Part shown: positions 10,034-20,189 of the stretch, in pieces | How the letters are laid out: every line of letters begins with the position of its first letter | Numbering within the stretch: the stretch's first letter is position 1 | Source of the DNA: Azorinus chamasolen | Lineage: Eukaryota; Mollusca; Bivalvia; Cardiida; Solecurtidae | Reading direction: 5' to 3' | Assembly (NCBI GenBank): GCA_963576725.1 | Contig: OY755252.1 | Location: 48,238,840 to 48,302,839, forward strand | Length of the DNA: 64,000 bases | Notes under the pieces: model-generated | The model's database searches: none | Seen by the model: only the letters and a program-made list of their open reading frames with translations | Told to the model about the DNA's origin: nothing | Translations under genes and position numbers: made by a program

Positions 10034-10310
10034 TTAACCCATTCCCCCATGGCTATTTTTAGACCCAACCTCTTTGAATAAATCTACTGAAAAGGAGCAT
10101 TTACTAGAGAAAAGGAAACTTTTAGAATTGTGTAGTTCTGAAACCATTGTGATAAATAAAGCATTTTTCTCCTATGGAGCAAATTCTTTATTTATCAAGA
10201 GCAAATGAGAAAAATTTGCCAAATGCTTTATTTATCACAATGTACCGGTATTCAAAAAGTTACCTTTACAGGGGCCTAGAAGACGCATAGTTTATGGAGG
10301 AAAGGGTGAA
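10034..10310 (-). mobile_element. Family C MITE with enlarged stem
   Basis: TTAACCCATTCCCCCATGGC at 10034. The C hairpin is duplicated in part: two ATTTATCA arms flank an extra GAGCAAATGAGAAAAATTTG. The right end, GGAGGAAAGGGTGAA, has lost TTAA. Confidence 0.75.
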
Positions 10311-10387
10311 ATTCATTTAATAATTTTCTCCATAGATATGCCTTTTAATATGTGTATAAGTGCCCTTTTTCAGTGAAGATTCTTGGC

Positions 10388-10602
10388 TTAACCCATTACC
10401 TCATATATAGGCCCATAGGCTATTTTTAAAACCAACTTCTTTGAATAAATTAACCTATAGAAAATTAAGAAGCATTAACTAGAGAATTTTTTTTTTTTTA
10501 AGTTGTATAGTTCTGAAACCATTGTGATAAATAGTGCTTTCAAAAAGTGTTTTTTTTACAAAGGCCTGCATCAAAAGATGTCAATATGAGGGAATGGGTT
10601 AA
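10388..10602 (-). mobile_element. Family C MITE
   Basis: TTAA at 10388-10391 and 10599-10602, ends CCCATTACCTCATATATA and ATATGAGGGAATGGG. Half the internal hairpin is deleted after GATAAATAGTGC. Confidence 0.82.
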
Positions 10603-10603
10603 T

Positions 10604-10806
10604 GCCCTTGCAGACAGAGTATACCAAGATCAGATGACTTCCGTGGGAGCTGTCTGACCAGGGTCTGCTCTGTTTGCTAATGGAATTATATATATTTGAT
10701 TATTGTCAAATGTTCCCTTTTCTTAAAATCAAAATCAAAACGACATGCTAACTAATATTCATAATGTCATAATTTCTTACATGAATATTCATGGAGTAAA
10801 GGGTTA
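10604..10806 (+). mobile_element. Family A MITE, left end truncated
   Basis: Starts inside the short arm (CCCTTGCAGACAGAGTATAC) right after the preceding C element and ends with ATGAATATTCAT (10781-10792) and GGAGTAAAGGGTTA. Confidence 0.78.
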
Positions 10807-10837
10807 TATATTGCCATTGGAATTGGATAGATCTGCT

Positions 10838-11588
10838 TTAACCCTTCTCTAATATAAATGCCTTTTCACGCAACTGAAAAATGAGTGGACCCAGATCAGA
10901 CGGCTCCTATATAGTTAGGAGCCGTGTGATCAGGGTCTGCTCTGTTTAAACAAAGACCTATGATAACACACAGATAAGAAACTTGGACAAATCTCACCAA
11001 GTCTCGCGGCAAATGTACCAAATCACGCAAAGTCACGTTTGCAAATATCTCTAGTTGTAAGAAAGGCTCAGGAAATATAAGCATATCATTGTGTAGAACA
11101 ATTATTCAGCTACAATATGGTACCTTAATCGTTAAAATCTGTCCACAAACAAAAAAGTTTTGTGCAAAGACCCAACTCACCTGTCTGAATTGCAATCTAC
11201 TTATTTTGATGAAAATTACCTTAGTTTGCAATTAAAAGACAAGATTTCTAAAGATTTGCGTACTTTCTTCGAATTAATATGGTATATTTTAGTTGGAAAA
11301 TGATTATAAATAATATTAATACAATTTTTATCACAGATAAAACTTTTGTTTTTCAGTAGTTTATAAAATATAAGAGTTTGCCACGTGCTGAAATAAGGTA
11401 TGATTTTGGCGTGTTATCATAGGTCTTTGGTTTAAATTGCCAATGGAATTGGATAGATCTGTTTCTTTAGTCTCTAGAATGGCTACAATATTCCAGCTTC
11501 CATATTTCATTGTTTCTATTTTGTCCATAGAATTTAGATATTCAGTAGGTATTGAAATTTGGGGAAATATCCAACAGGGTAAAGTTGG
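10838..11588 (+). mobile_element. Family B2 MITE split by a 479-bp insertion
   Basis: TTAACCCTTCTCTAATATAA at 10838, core at about 10886-10943, interruption at 10951-11429, then the B2 arm (GGAATTGGATAGATCTG) and an AACAGGGTAAAG end. Removing the insertion and one 7-bp duplication restores a normal B2 layout. Confidence 0.82.
10951..11429. mobile_element. 479-bp TIR element inside a B2 MITE
   Basis: Ends CAAAGACCTATGATAACAC and GTGTTATCATAGGTCTTTG are perfect 19-bp inverted repeats. The 7-bp target duplication GTTTAAA is at 10944-10950 and 11430-11436. No coding capacity. The CAAAG ends and duplication length suggest a hAT-like element, not proven. Confidence 0.85.
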
Positions 11589-11589
11589 T

Positions 11590-12140
11590 GCGTTTGTCTG
11601 TTCATTTCAGTCGTTTCATTTCATTTTTAGCGATTTTCTCTCTTTTCGATCATTTTCAACAAAGTTGCCCGGATGATACGCATTTGTGCAAGGTGCGCGT
11701 TAACCACCTGGGGCATTTTTGAAAGTGTCACGCATTCCCATGGAGTAAGTTTTTAAAGTGCAACTCGACATTTATTGAGGTAAACAAGGTTTAAAATATA
11801 CATGCATGTGAACCCATTTACGTTTTGTTTTACGTTTGTTGAATCAAATTTAGTTCTTAATTCTCCAGGTATTTTCGTTCGCCGCTCTAATTGGCTTTTG
11901 TGTCATGTGATTTCGCGGTTTCGTTTGTGACTCACCTGTGAAAACAAGCGGCCTTATTTGTTTGAAACAGACCGGAAGTGTTACTCAGAAAAGGTGACCA
12001 CAGGATTGTCGAATTAATGATGTATTGTGTAAATGCACATTAGAAAGTCATGCAGTTTTTAGTTTTATCCGAGTCCAGTATTTGAAAATAAAAGGTGAAT
12101 GAGTTTGCAGTAATATTCGAAAGAGAAACTAGAAGGTAAC
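11590..12140 (+). promoter_or_regulatory. CpG-richer, promoter-like patch with splice donor
   Basis: Free of the window's repeat families and visibly richer in CG. It holds an inverted CCAAT word (ATTGGCT, 11890-11896), an AP-1 site (TGACTCA, 11928-11934) and an ETS site (ACCGGAAGTG, 11971-11980), all within 100 bp. A donor-like AAG|GTAACTG lies with GT at 12136. These would suit a 5' exon of a + strand gene. An unrecognised old transposon is the alternative. Confidence 0.3.
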
Positions 12141-12322
12141 TGTATACGGAATGTTGGATGTTACTTTTACACTTTTCTTGTTTTATTTTGTGGTAGGATT
12201 AATGAAATATGTATATTAATTTGTAAACTTGGTTTCTGCTATAAATATTATAAAGAAAGATGGGAATATGATTATGAATACAGAATTATTTTCATATACA
12301 TACATGTACCAGTAATACTATT

Positions 12323-12627
12323 GCATGAATATTCCTGTAAGAAAAAAATGACATGGATAATATTTATATTGACAGATAAATGAGAACGGGTTTGGCCATG
12401 GGAAAACTGAAATCTGATTTATATCATTCCATATATATATATATAAGCAAACATTTGACCCTGGTCAGATGGCTCCTACATAAGGGCCATGAACTGATCT
12501 ACGTCTATGTCAGGTAAAGGCCAAAACCATGAGTATACGTTTAGTGTAAGTTTAATGTCCATGTCCATTGTAAACAAAATAATATGATGTCAATATTTTA
12601 TACAGGAATGGTCATGGTATAAAGTGT
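12323..12627 (-). mobile_element. Family A MITE, decayed
   Basis: TGCATGAATATTCCTGTAAG arm, an AT dinucleotide run, and a core with CCTGGTCAGATGGCTCC. The right arm is scrambled; its GGTCATGGTATAAAGTG end is also repeated after the next element. Confidence 0.5.
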
Positions 12628-12880
12628 TTTAAAACCCTGTCCTTATAAACGTTTTTTCACATCTGCAAACAGTGTAGACCCAGATCAGATGACTCCTGTA
12701 GGAGCCGTTTGATCAGGGTCTGCTCTGTTTAATGGAATTTGATAGATGTTTCTTTAGTTTCTAAAATGACAACAATGTTTTTCAAAAAACTTCAATATTT
12801 CATGATAACTACCGTAGTTTGTCCATTAATATTAAGTAGGTATTGAAATTTGGAATAAATATAGAACAGGGAAAGGGTTG
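12628..12880 (+). mobile_element. Family B2 MITE
   Basis: AAAACCCTGTCCTTATAAAC start, core at about 12665-12730, B2 arm, and GAACAGGGAAAGGGTT end. Similar host words (TTTTATACAGGAATGGTCAT and CTTTATACAGCAGTGGTCAT) flank it, suggesting insertion into or beside a duplicated segment. Confidence 0.8.
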
Positions 12881-13002
12881 ATGTTTTTCAAAATACTTTA
12901 TACAGCAGTGGTCATGGAGTAAAGTGTAACTAATGTTTTTCACATACAAATGGAATCTTGAAAGGGGTGTGTGTCTGGTGGGGAAGGGCTTTTCGTTGTT
13001 AC

Positions 13003-13158
13003 AGCTCTAGCTCCTGTAGGAGCCGTCTGATCAGGGTCTGCTCTGTTAGCTTTTGACATGATACAGATCTGGTTCTACAGCTTTTGTCAAAGCATGATAT
13101 CTCTTTGAAAAGTTTATTTTATAAAAATTCAGTTTACATCAATATGGAAAAGGGTTAA
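13003..13158 (+). mobile_element. Family B MITE, left half missing
   Basis: Starts in the core loop (CTCCTGTAGGAGCC) and ends ATATGGAAAAGGGTTAA. The preceding 120 bases carry no recognised feature. Confidence 0.7.
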
Positions 13159-13319
13159 GAAAACAGGGACTGCTCACCTTTATTATCTTACTGCTTACAC
13201 TGATAAAAATTTACACAAAATAAAATAAATCAGGATCTTCTAAAAACTTCTTATGCAGCAGCACTCATTTGGAAAACATGGATTCAAAGTCCAACATGTA
13301 GTTTCATAAAAGAAAAAGT

Positions 13320-13552
13320 TTAACACTTTACTCCATGAATATAGAAATAATGAGATCAATGATACTAATTGCATTCATTTTTATAATTGCATATAAACAC
13401 ATGACATTGTTGCTCAGGCAGAAACTGTAGAATCTGACCGCTATTGTACCATAAACAAACAGAGCAGACCCTGATCAGACGGCTCCTTTAAGAGCTGTCT
13501 CATCTGGGTCTACACTGTTTGCAAAGGCATAGAAAATGGAGTAAAGGGTTAG
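13320..13552 (-). mobile_element. Family A MITE
   Basis: TTAACACTTTACTCCATGAA at 13320, core at about 13450-13520, right end ATGGAGTAAAGGGTTA. Confidence 0.85.
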
Positions 13553-13629
13553 GCAAGAGAAAGTGGCATAGAGAGGTTCCAGAGTTTCTGCTTTTAATCC
13601 AGGACTAGTATTTATTTATAATTTTATTA

Positions 13630-13775
13630 TCTGTATATAATAGATCTGATTCTGCAGTTTCTGCTAATACCAAAAACTTCCTATGTACATGAATGCCATT
13701 AGAAAAAATCAGCTGATAAATATTCATGTCTGTGGTCATTATTTCTTGCATGAATATTTAACAAGGGATGTGCTA
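13630..13775 (+). mobile_element. Family B arm fragment
   Basis: ATAATAGATCTGATTCTGCA through ATGAATATTTAACAAGGGA is the AT-rich half of family B without its core. Confidence 0.6.
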
Positions 13776-14205
13776 AAAGCTATCATTGGTCAGTGGTTAA
13801 ATAGTTTTGAGATACCAAATTGAGAAACGTTTATTATTTCCTGGGGCAATTTATACCTGTATAAGTAGGCAGCATTGATGTCGGCATCCTCAAATTACTT
13901 CCCTTTATGACCTAGTTATATTGTGTACATTGTCAGATAATTGGACCGCTGTCCACTTTGTTGACATGACAACGATGAGAACTTAATATCAAGTGATAAA
14001 TCTTATAATACAGGGGCATGATGAAAATATTGACAGCTGTGAATGCTGCATGCTAATAGTGAGGGGTATCTCTGCAAGGTCATTGGAATTGATCATGTTC
14101 ATTGTCAGGGGTTGAGCAGTAATTGCAGATACGCACGCCAACAGCCCTTAAGTCTGTTTATCAACCAAATCCACAATTGTGACCATTCATTTGAGTTGTC
14201 TCTTT
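13776..14205. other. Unique stretch, nothing recognised
   Basis: About 430 bases without family ends, cores, repeats or a sustained reading frame. Its base mix is more even than the MITEs, so it may be host single-copy DNA. Confidence 0.5.
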
Positions 14206-15415
14206 AATCTTTAACCTCATGAATATTTAGCAAGAAAAAAATGGCTTTATGAATAATAGTAAGCTGATTTTCGTTTGATGGCTTACGAACAAAAGAGCAT
14301 TTTACCTTGGCAAAGACTGTAAACAAACAGAGCTGACCCTTATCATGAGTTGTCTGATCTGGGGCTGCTCTATAAACAAACAGAGCTGACCCTTATCGCG
14401 AGTTGTCTGATCTGGGGCTACTCTATAAACAAACAGAGCTGACCCTTATCATGAGTTGTCTGATCTGGGGCTGCTCTATAAACAAACAGAGCTGACCCTT
14501 ATCATGAGATGTCTGATCTGGGGCTACTCTATAAACAAACAGAGCTGACCCTTATCACGAGTTGTCTGATCAGGGGCTACTCTATAAATAAACAGCTGAC
14601 CCTTATCATGAGTTGTCTGATCTGGGGCTACTCTATAAACAAACAGAGCTGGCCCTTATGAGTTGTTTGATCTGGGGCTGCTCTATAAACAAACAGAGCT
14701 GACCCTTATCATGAGTTGTCTGATCTGGGGCTGCTCTATAAACAAACAGAGCTGACCCTTATCATGAGTTGTCTGATCTGGGGCTATTCTATAAACAAAA
14801 AGAGCTGACCCTTATCATGAGTTGTCTGATCTAGGGCTACTCTATAAACAAACAGAGCTGAACCTTATCATGAGTTGTCTGATCTGGTGCTACTCTATAA
14901 ACATTCAGAGCTGACCCTTATCATCAGTTGTCTGATCTGGTGCTACTCTATAAACAAACAGAGCTGACCCTTATCATGAGTTGTCTGATCTGGGGCTGCT
15001 CTATAAACAAACAGAGCTGACCCTTATCACGAGTTGTCTGATCAGGGGCTTCTCTATAAACAAACAGAGCTGACCCTTGTCATGAGTTGTCTGATCTGGG
15101 GCTACTCTATAAACAAACAGAGCTGACCTTTATCATCAGTTGTCTGATCTGGGGTTACTCTTTAAACAAACAGAGCTGACCCTTATCATGAGTTGTCTCT
15201 TGGGCTACTCTATTTGCGAAGTAACAACATAGGTTTGGATGCAAAAATGAAGAAAACATAGTGAGATGTTTAGCTTACCCGTTTTATGAGAAACTCTGCC
15301 TGTAGAGTATTATAAAATATAGTTGTCACAGGTTGTATAGAAGCGGTGGTTGATCTGGAGCCGTCTTGTCTACATCTTCTGTTTGCAAAGTGCATATCTA
15401 TGGAGTAAAGAGTTG
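14206..15415 (-). mobile_element. Family A MITE with core expanded to a satellite
   Basis: The left arm (TTTAACCTCATGAATATTTA onward) is normal to 14320. The core is replaced by a 53-bp array to 15212. A right remnant ends TCTATGGAGTAAAGAGTTGA near 15415. The element is about 1.2 kb instead of about 0.25 kb. Confidence 0.8.
14321..15212. repeat. 53-bp satellite from a MITE core, about 17 copies
   Basis: Each unit contains AAACAAACAGAGCTGACCCT and GTCTGATCTGGGGCT, the two arms of the family A core with a shortened loop. Spacing between successive AAACAAACAG words is 53 bp with small indels. Most copies differ by one to four bases, so growth was fairly recent. Confidence 0.93.
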
Positions 15416-15496
15416 ATTTAAGCAACAAGTTGCATATAAACCTTGGAGTCTGGGCACATTTTCTACACATATACATACAATGGGTGCATTCAAGAT

Positions 15497-15740
15497 TTAA
15501 AACTTTCCTTCATAAAAAAACTTTTTCTTGCCTTTGTATGCAGAATAGACACAGGTCAGAAAGTTTTTGTAGGAGGCATCTGATCAGGGTCTGCTCTGCT
15601 TGCATATGATATAGATCTGACTACAGCTTTTGGCAAAGCAAAAAATTCCCTTGAACACTTTTAACATTATAAGAATTCTGCTACTTAATATTCTTGACGT
15701 AATTATTTCTTACATGAATATTGGACAGGTTAAAGATTAA
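15497..15740 (+). mobile_element. Family B MITE
   Basis: TTAA at 15497-15500 and 15737-15740, start AACTTTCCTTCATAAA, end TTGGACAGGTTAAAGA, core at about 15540-15602. Ends are diverged. Confidence 0.78.
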
Positions 15741-15945
15741 TTCCTAGTCCGACAGTTTAGAGAAGAAAATTACAGGGAACCCTGTTGCTTCAGACAAGTT
15801 TACAGGTATGAATTGTCACCCACTGTAATGGCTGACAGCCCCTCCCACTAAATTGGTAAAAATTGCCACAAATTGTTTGGAGCTCAGGGCTAAAATTCAA
15901 AGAAGAATGTTGATTATTCTGTAGTATAACAGTACAGTAAAACTG
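15741..15945. other. Unassigned short stretch
   Basis: No recognised features. Confidence 0.45.
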
Positions 15946-15947
15946 CT

Positions 15948-16110
15948 CTAAACTGCAATTTTAATAAAGAACAAACTAGGTCTTTTTAGATAGGTGGCTG
16001 CTTAATACAGGATCTGTAAGTCATGCAGAAAGCTCTTTTGGAGCTTTCTGCATGACTCTAAGTCTTAACCTGCATTAAGCTGCCACCTATCTGAAAGACC
16101 GACTTGAATA
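15948..16110. mobile_element. Family E hairpin MITE, right end worn
   Basis: TACAGTAAAACTGCTCTAAA start; GGTGGCTGCTTAATACAGG pairs with CCTGCATTAAGCTGCCACC around a near-perfect GCAGAAAGCTC/GAGCTTTCTGC hairpin. Confidence 0.72.
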
Positions 16111-16508
16111 CTAAATTGAATGTCCGGTCAGTGATCAGAAAAAAACATTATTCCTTTGTGACCTGGTCTGGATATACATTGAATAAAAACCTACAGGCCA
16201 TACTTGGCTTTTACTCAAATAAGCCCGCCATATTAGAATTTAATCGTGATTTTTAATTGATAATTGGTCATGAGCATGTGCCCATGATCGAGTAAAGTTT
16301 TGCGTCTGATTCCTAAAAGTAGTAAATATACATGTACTATAGAGTTAACAATTCTAACAGCTAACTATTATGAAGCAGAGGACAGTTACATTAAAAAAAA
16401 CCTCACACTTTGTTGGTTTTATATTTTGTACATGGTATGTATACATAATCACTTTGAAAACATTTTAGAAATTTGACCTGCATCATTAACTATGTAATAT
16501 GCAGTTTC
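16111..16508. other. Unassigned AT-rich stretch
   Basis: Contains AAATAAGCCCGCCATATTAG, similar in wording to the stretch beside the SINE near 32.7 kb. Otherwise nothing is recognised. Confidence 0.4.
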
Positions 16509-16510
16509 AG

Positions 16511-16913
16511 GGCTTTGAGTACGACATTTATAACAAAATATGTTGGAACATATAGAGGGTTGAGAGCTACCCTCAGTACGACATTTATAACAAAATATGT
16601 TGGAACATATAGAGGGTTGAGAGCTACCCTCAGTACGACATTTATAACAAAGTATGTTGGAACATATAGAGGATTGAGAGCTACCCTCAGTACGACATTT
16701 ATAACAAAGTATGTTGGAACATATAGAGGGTTGAGAGCTACCCTCAGTACGACATTTATAACAAAACATGTTGGAACATATAGAGGGTTGGAACATAGAG
16801 GGTTGAGAGTATAGAGGGTTGGAACATATAGAGGGTTGAGAGCTACCCTCAGTACGACATTTATAACAAAGTATGTTGGAACATATAGAGGGTTGAGAGC
16901 TACATGTACCCTC
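16511..16913. repeat. 57-bp minisatellite, about 6-7 copies
   Basis: The unit runs from AGTACGACATTTATAACAAA through TGTTGGAACATATAGAGGG to GAGAGCTACCCTC. A 57-bp period keeps a frame open on both strands (113 and 115 residues), so those translations are artefacts. One unit is disrupted near 16780-16830 by partial duplication of the AGAGGGTTGGAACATA word. Confidence 0.93.
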
Positions 16914-17095
16914 AGAGGCCCAGATAAGATGTGTACATTAAAACATTTTCAAGAATAACTCCTTTTTTTCTCCACCAAACTCAATGCAGTGACCACTCGT
17001 TAGAACCCTCTTTTAATTCTATACAGCGGTTATAAGAGGGTTTGGTGGATTTTAGTACTTGAATACTTGTATATTCACACCTTATCAATTGCTCT
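16912..17095. mobile_element. Family D hairpin element, decayed
   Basis: CAGAGGCCCAGATAAGATG start, TTTCTCCACCAAAC left arm, GAGGGTTTGGTGGA right arm, TTATCAATTGCTCTG end. The inner hairpin is mutated. Confidence 0.7.
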
Positions 17096-17116
17096 GACAC
17101 TGTAATAACTACCTTA

Positions 17117-17416
17117 TTAGCTCGTCTGTTACGAAGAAAATTCGAGCTATTGTGATCACTTGGTCGTAGGCGTTGTCGTCGGTGGCGGCATGCAAAAACA
17201 TTAATGTAGCTTATTACTCGAAAAGTATAAGAATTATCAACATGAAACTTAATAGGTTAGTAGATCTCATTGAGGGGAAGGCCCCCACATAAAAACCATA
17301 ACTCTTGATTTCAAAATGTTGGACTTATGGCACTTTATTGTTTTCAATTTTTTTAAATTTAGCTGGACAAGCACCAAATCAGACGAGCGTTGGCACCGAA
17401 CACAGCTCTTGTTTTA
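17117..17416 (+). mobile_element. GCTCGTCTG...GACGAGC-type dispersed element
   Basis: Starts TTAGCTCGTCTGTTACGAA and ends CAGACGAGCGTTGGCACC plus GCTCTTGTTTTA. I recognise this border wording from many bivalve genomes. The GGTCGTAGGCGTTGTCGTC run near the start is typical. No coding capacity. Confidence 0.6.
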
Positions 17417-17429
17417 CTTTTATAAGCAC

Positions 17430-17645
17430 TTAACCCTTTCTTTAATATAAAAAGATTTTCATGCATTTACAAACAGAATAGATCCTATAGGAGCCATCTG
17501 ATCAGGGTCTGCTCTACAGATAACTGTTTGTGTCCAAGCATAACATTTCCTTGAAAATATTACATTATTACGCTTCAGCTTATAAAAATTCATGATGTCA
17601 TAATTTCTTATATGTATACATTTAAATATTGAACAGGGAAGGAAG
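17430..17645 (+). mobile_element. Family B MITE, right end worn
   Basis: TTAACCCTTTCTTTAATATA at 17430, shortened core at about 17468-17518, end TTGAACAGGGAAGG. Confidence 0.75.
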
Positions 17646-17901
17646 AAAAATGCTATCAGAGTATCACACAGTTTGGTCCTGATGAGATTTGCTCGGTGTC
17701 TTACGGTGTCTTACCCGTATCTCGGAGTAACCGATAAAGGTGCATACTCGGATACTAAAGTGGCCAATTCTCCACCAAACCCTTATGTTGTGACCACTCT
17801 TTAGAATCCTCTCGAAGAGGCTAGAGAGAGACGATTCTAAAGAGTGATCACAACATAGGGTTTGTTGGAGAAATAAAGGGAGTTATTCCTGAAAATGTTT
17901 A

Positions 17902-19194
17902 GGCCTAAAAAAAAAATAGGGTTGTTTCTGGTTACATGCCCCAAAAAAAGTTGGGTCGGTAGGTCGGGAACTTTTTTTTTTTATTATTTTTTTTTTTTTT
18001 GGTCAGCAGTATGCTAAAAATCGAACTGATACCTAAATACTAATATATATTCATAGTAGGCATAGTCTTATATGAATAATCATCAATATTCATCAGGTAA
18101 CGGTTAATCTGTGGTATGGACCTATTGGCATTTAGCACCCCACTGTAAAACTCCACTATTTACCAAATCGTATTTTCTACAAGGAATGTACTGTACGTAG
18201 TTTAACCAAGTAAACTCTTCTTTCAATTTCTGACAGAATTGCCTTTTTTCTTCCTCATATTTTCTCTTCGACGACTCCTTACATTTCCCTTTCTTTCTTG
18301 TCATCTCCACTGACCGTAAACCCAAATTGAAACTGGCATATATCATCGCGAGTGTACATAACAGAAAAGTGGTGTTAGTGTGGGAAACCAAGATTTACGA
18401 CATCTATTTTACGACATACATTTAGGGAACGTTTCATATGTTTCAAGTGGTGTCATTATTAATCATTTGGCTAATATTTTTTCTGTAAATATATTCCCTT
18501 AAAATATAAATTTCCACAAAAACATATTTTACACGAAACCTTAACTGAAATAAAAGCATTAGAATAACTAGCGAGTTTTCGACAACGACTGTTTTATCAC
18601 AATACCCTAACTTAATTTGAGACAACCCCGACCTCGACGTTATGAAGGAAGTCACGTGGTTGCAAGGTGCTCGCAGCTTTCTCTACTTAGAACAATGATA
18701 AAAACAAAACAATATTAGAGCGACAGAAGGAGAAAATGAGTGGAAAAACTTGCAAAATGAATGGAATTTTTCTAGAATCGATTATTTCGCACTGGACCAT
18801 TCGGACCAGTTGAATATTTAACGACTGGACCTGACCTGCACTATACTAGAAATTTCGCTCGGCCTATGGTTAGTGTCAAACTCCGATGTATCTTTTTAGC
18901 GTTTTCTTTGACTGTGGCGAAAAAATGTTTGACCGTTGGAAATGTTGAGATATGTCAACATAATGGGAATTTCTCCATCGGTTTTTTCTTTGAAATTCTT
19001 TCACAAAAAGTTGGATATAAAAAAGAGGCTTTTTCGAATTGGGAAGTCCCCGAAGATCGGCCTCTCACCAAACTCGTAATAATCACAAGAGACAGAACCG
19101 CGGAAATTTCTGGATGCAATAAAAAAAGTGAGTCGGGGGGTAAAATGGACGGTCGGTCGGGTAACCAGAAACAAACCTATTTTTTTTTTACGCC
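17902..19194. mobile_element. 1293-bp TIR element with TTA duplications
   Basis: The first 32-33 bases (GGCCTAAAAA..., then TAGGGTTGTTTCTGGTTAC) are matched inverted at the end (GTAACCAGAAACAAACCTA..., then ACGCC) with about three changes. TTA is duplicated at 17899-17901 and 19195-19197. The G-C-rich tips plus TTA fit PIF/Harbinger. No transposase is evident. A 127-codon + frame (18866-19249) runs out through the right end and is not credible. A - frame at 18122-18391 could start at the Met near 18303 and is Lys/Glu-rich, but is unrecognised. Confidence 0.75.
18122..18391 (-). CDS. Small unrecognised frame inside the 1.3-kb element
   Basis: An 89-codon open frame. From an internal Met (about residue 30) it reads basic/acidic residues including KEEFTWLNYV. 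Just after that word a donor-like AC|GTACAG occurs, so the coding part could end there as an exon. It may be a captured host exon or chance. I recognise no family. Confidence 0.15.
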   Translation of the reverse strand: MVSHTNTTFLLCTLAMIYASFNLGLRSVEMTRKKGKCKESSKRKYEEEKRQFCQKLKEEFTWLNYVQYIPCRKYDLVNSGVLQWGAKCQ

Positions 19195-19274
19195 TTACGC
19201 ATCTTATCTGGACTTCTGTTATCTTAATCCAAACTGTTTACAATTGTGATGAGCTAGATTAGAGTTTATACCAC

Positions 19275-19468
19275 GGTTCCAGTCCATACCTAGTCACATT
19301 ATTTTGGTTTCAGTCCATACCTAGTCACATTATTTTGGTTTCAGTCCATACCTAGTCACATTATTTTGCGGTTTCAGTCCATACCTAGTCACATTATTTT
19401 GCGGTTTCAGTCCATACCTAGTCACATTATTTTGCGGTTTCAGTCCATACCTAGTCACATTATTTTGC
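19275..19468. repeat. 31/33-bp minisatellite, about 6 copies
   Basis: Unit TCCATACCTAGTCACATTAT followed by TTTGCGGTTTCAG; the first copies lack two bases (31 bp). The repeated translation ILRFQSIPSH is an artefact of the 33-bp period. Confidence 0.92.
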
Positions 19469-19675
19469 ACCCTTATCAAGCAGGCTTACCAGTGCTTAAA
19501 GGTCAAGTAAACAGATTGGGTTTTCGTCAAATTCTGATCGTATACAGAGCCATCTAGATAAGATGCATATTTACAATGTATCTATCTGAATATATCCCTT
19601 CCAAATCATATCTTGCTGCTAAATGTTAGAATGTCAATCCCCTCAATTAGTTGGACAAAGGTAAAACGTTTAATG

Positions 19676-19866
19676 TCAGATAAAGGGTGCCTACTCAAAT
19701 ATTGAAATCCTTCAGTCTCCACCAAACCCAGTATGCTGTGACCACTCTTCAGAATCGTCTCTTTGAGACGATTCTAAAGAGGGATCTCAACATAGAGTTC
19801 GGTGGAGAAATATCAGTTATTTTTGATAGATTGATTTTTTAATTTACACATCTTATCTTTACTTGA
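19676..19866. mobile_element. Family D hairpin element
   Basis: TCTCCACCAAACCCAGTATG and a paired right arm around AATCGTCTCTTTGAGACGATT. D flanks GGTGCCTACTCAAATATTGA and TTTACACATCTTATCTT are present. Confidence 0.78.
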
Positions 19867-20189
19867 GTGATTGTATTTTTATTTTGTAATTTTCCTGTTT
19901 TCCTGTTATCCACAGCTCTGTAGGAGTTCCTGCTTATGTATCTATGTTGGATGTATGTTTACACCTTATGGTTCATGCCCCTAGCCAGTATTTCAGTGAA
20001 CCGTAAGCTAAGGCCAATATGTCCGTTTAAGCCTGACAAGGTGTGATTTATGGGTACTTGAGCAGGACATAAGATGGTATCAAACGACCACACAACATTG
20101 AGCTATGCCATATTTTGCAGTGGGAAAAGGGCGCTGTTACAAGTTGCATTGAAAACCATGTAAACCATTCAGACGTAATATCAATTTGA
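19867..20189. other. Unassigned stretch
   Basis: No family ends or reading frame are recognised. The base mix is more even than in neighbouring MITEs. Confidence 0.45.

Larger units (their letters stand above)
17723..19218. mobile_element. Family D element split by a 1.3-kb transposon
   Basis: The left border is near CGGAGTAACCGATAAAGG and the right border GGACTTCTG. Flanks GTATCT (17717-17722) and TTATCT (19219-19224) look like a 6-bp duplication with one change. The hairpin (17770-17877) is near-perfect. The right arm is interrupted at 17902-19194. Confidence 0.75.

Noticed and set aside
14321..15212. Regular repeats that might suggest a CRISPR array
   Set aside because: Units are contiguous with no unique spacers, the setting is eukaryotic, and the unit matches a MITE core.
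16449..16814. Repetitive frames on both strands (113 and 115 codons), one Cys-rich
   Set aside because: The 57-bp array keeps frames open on both strands; no non-repeat domain is attached.
18866..19249. 127-codon + frame
   Set aside because: It crosses the right terminal repeat of the 1.3-kb element and continues into the D element.
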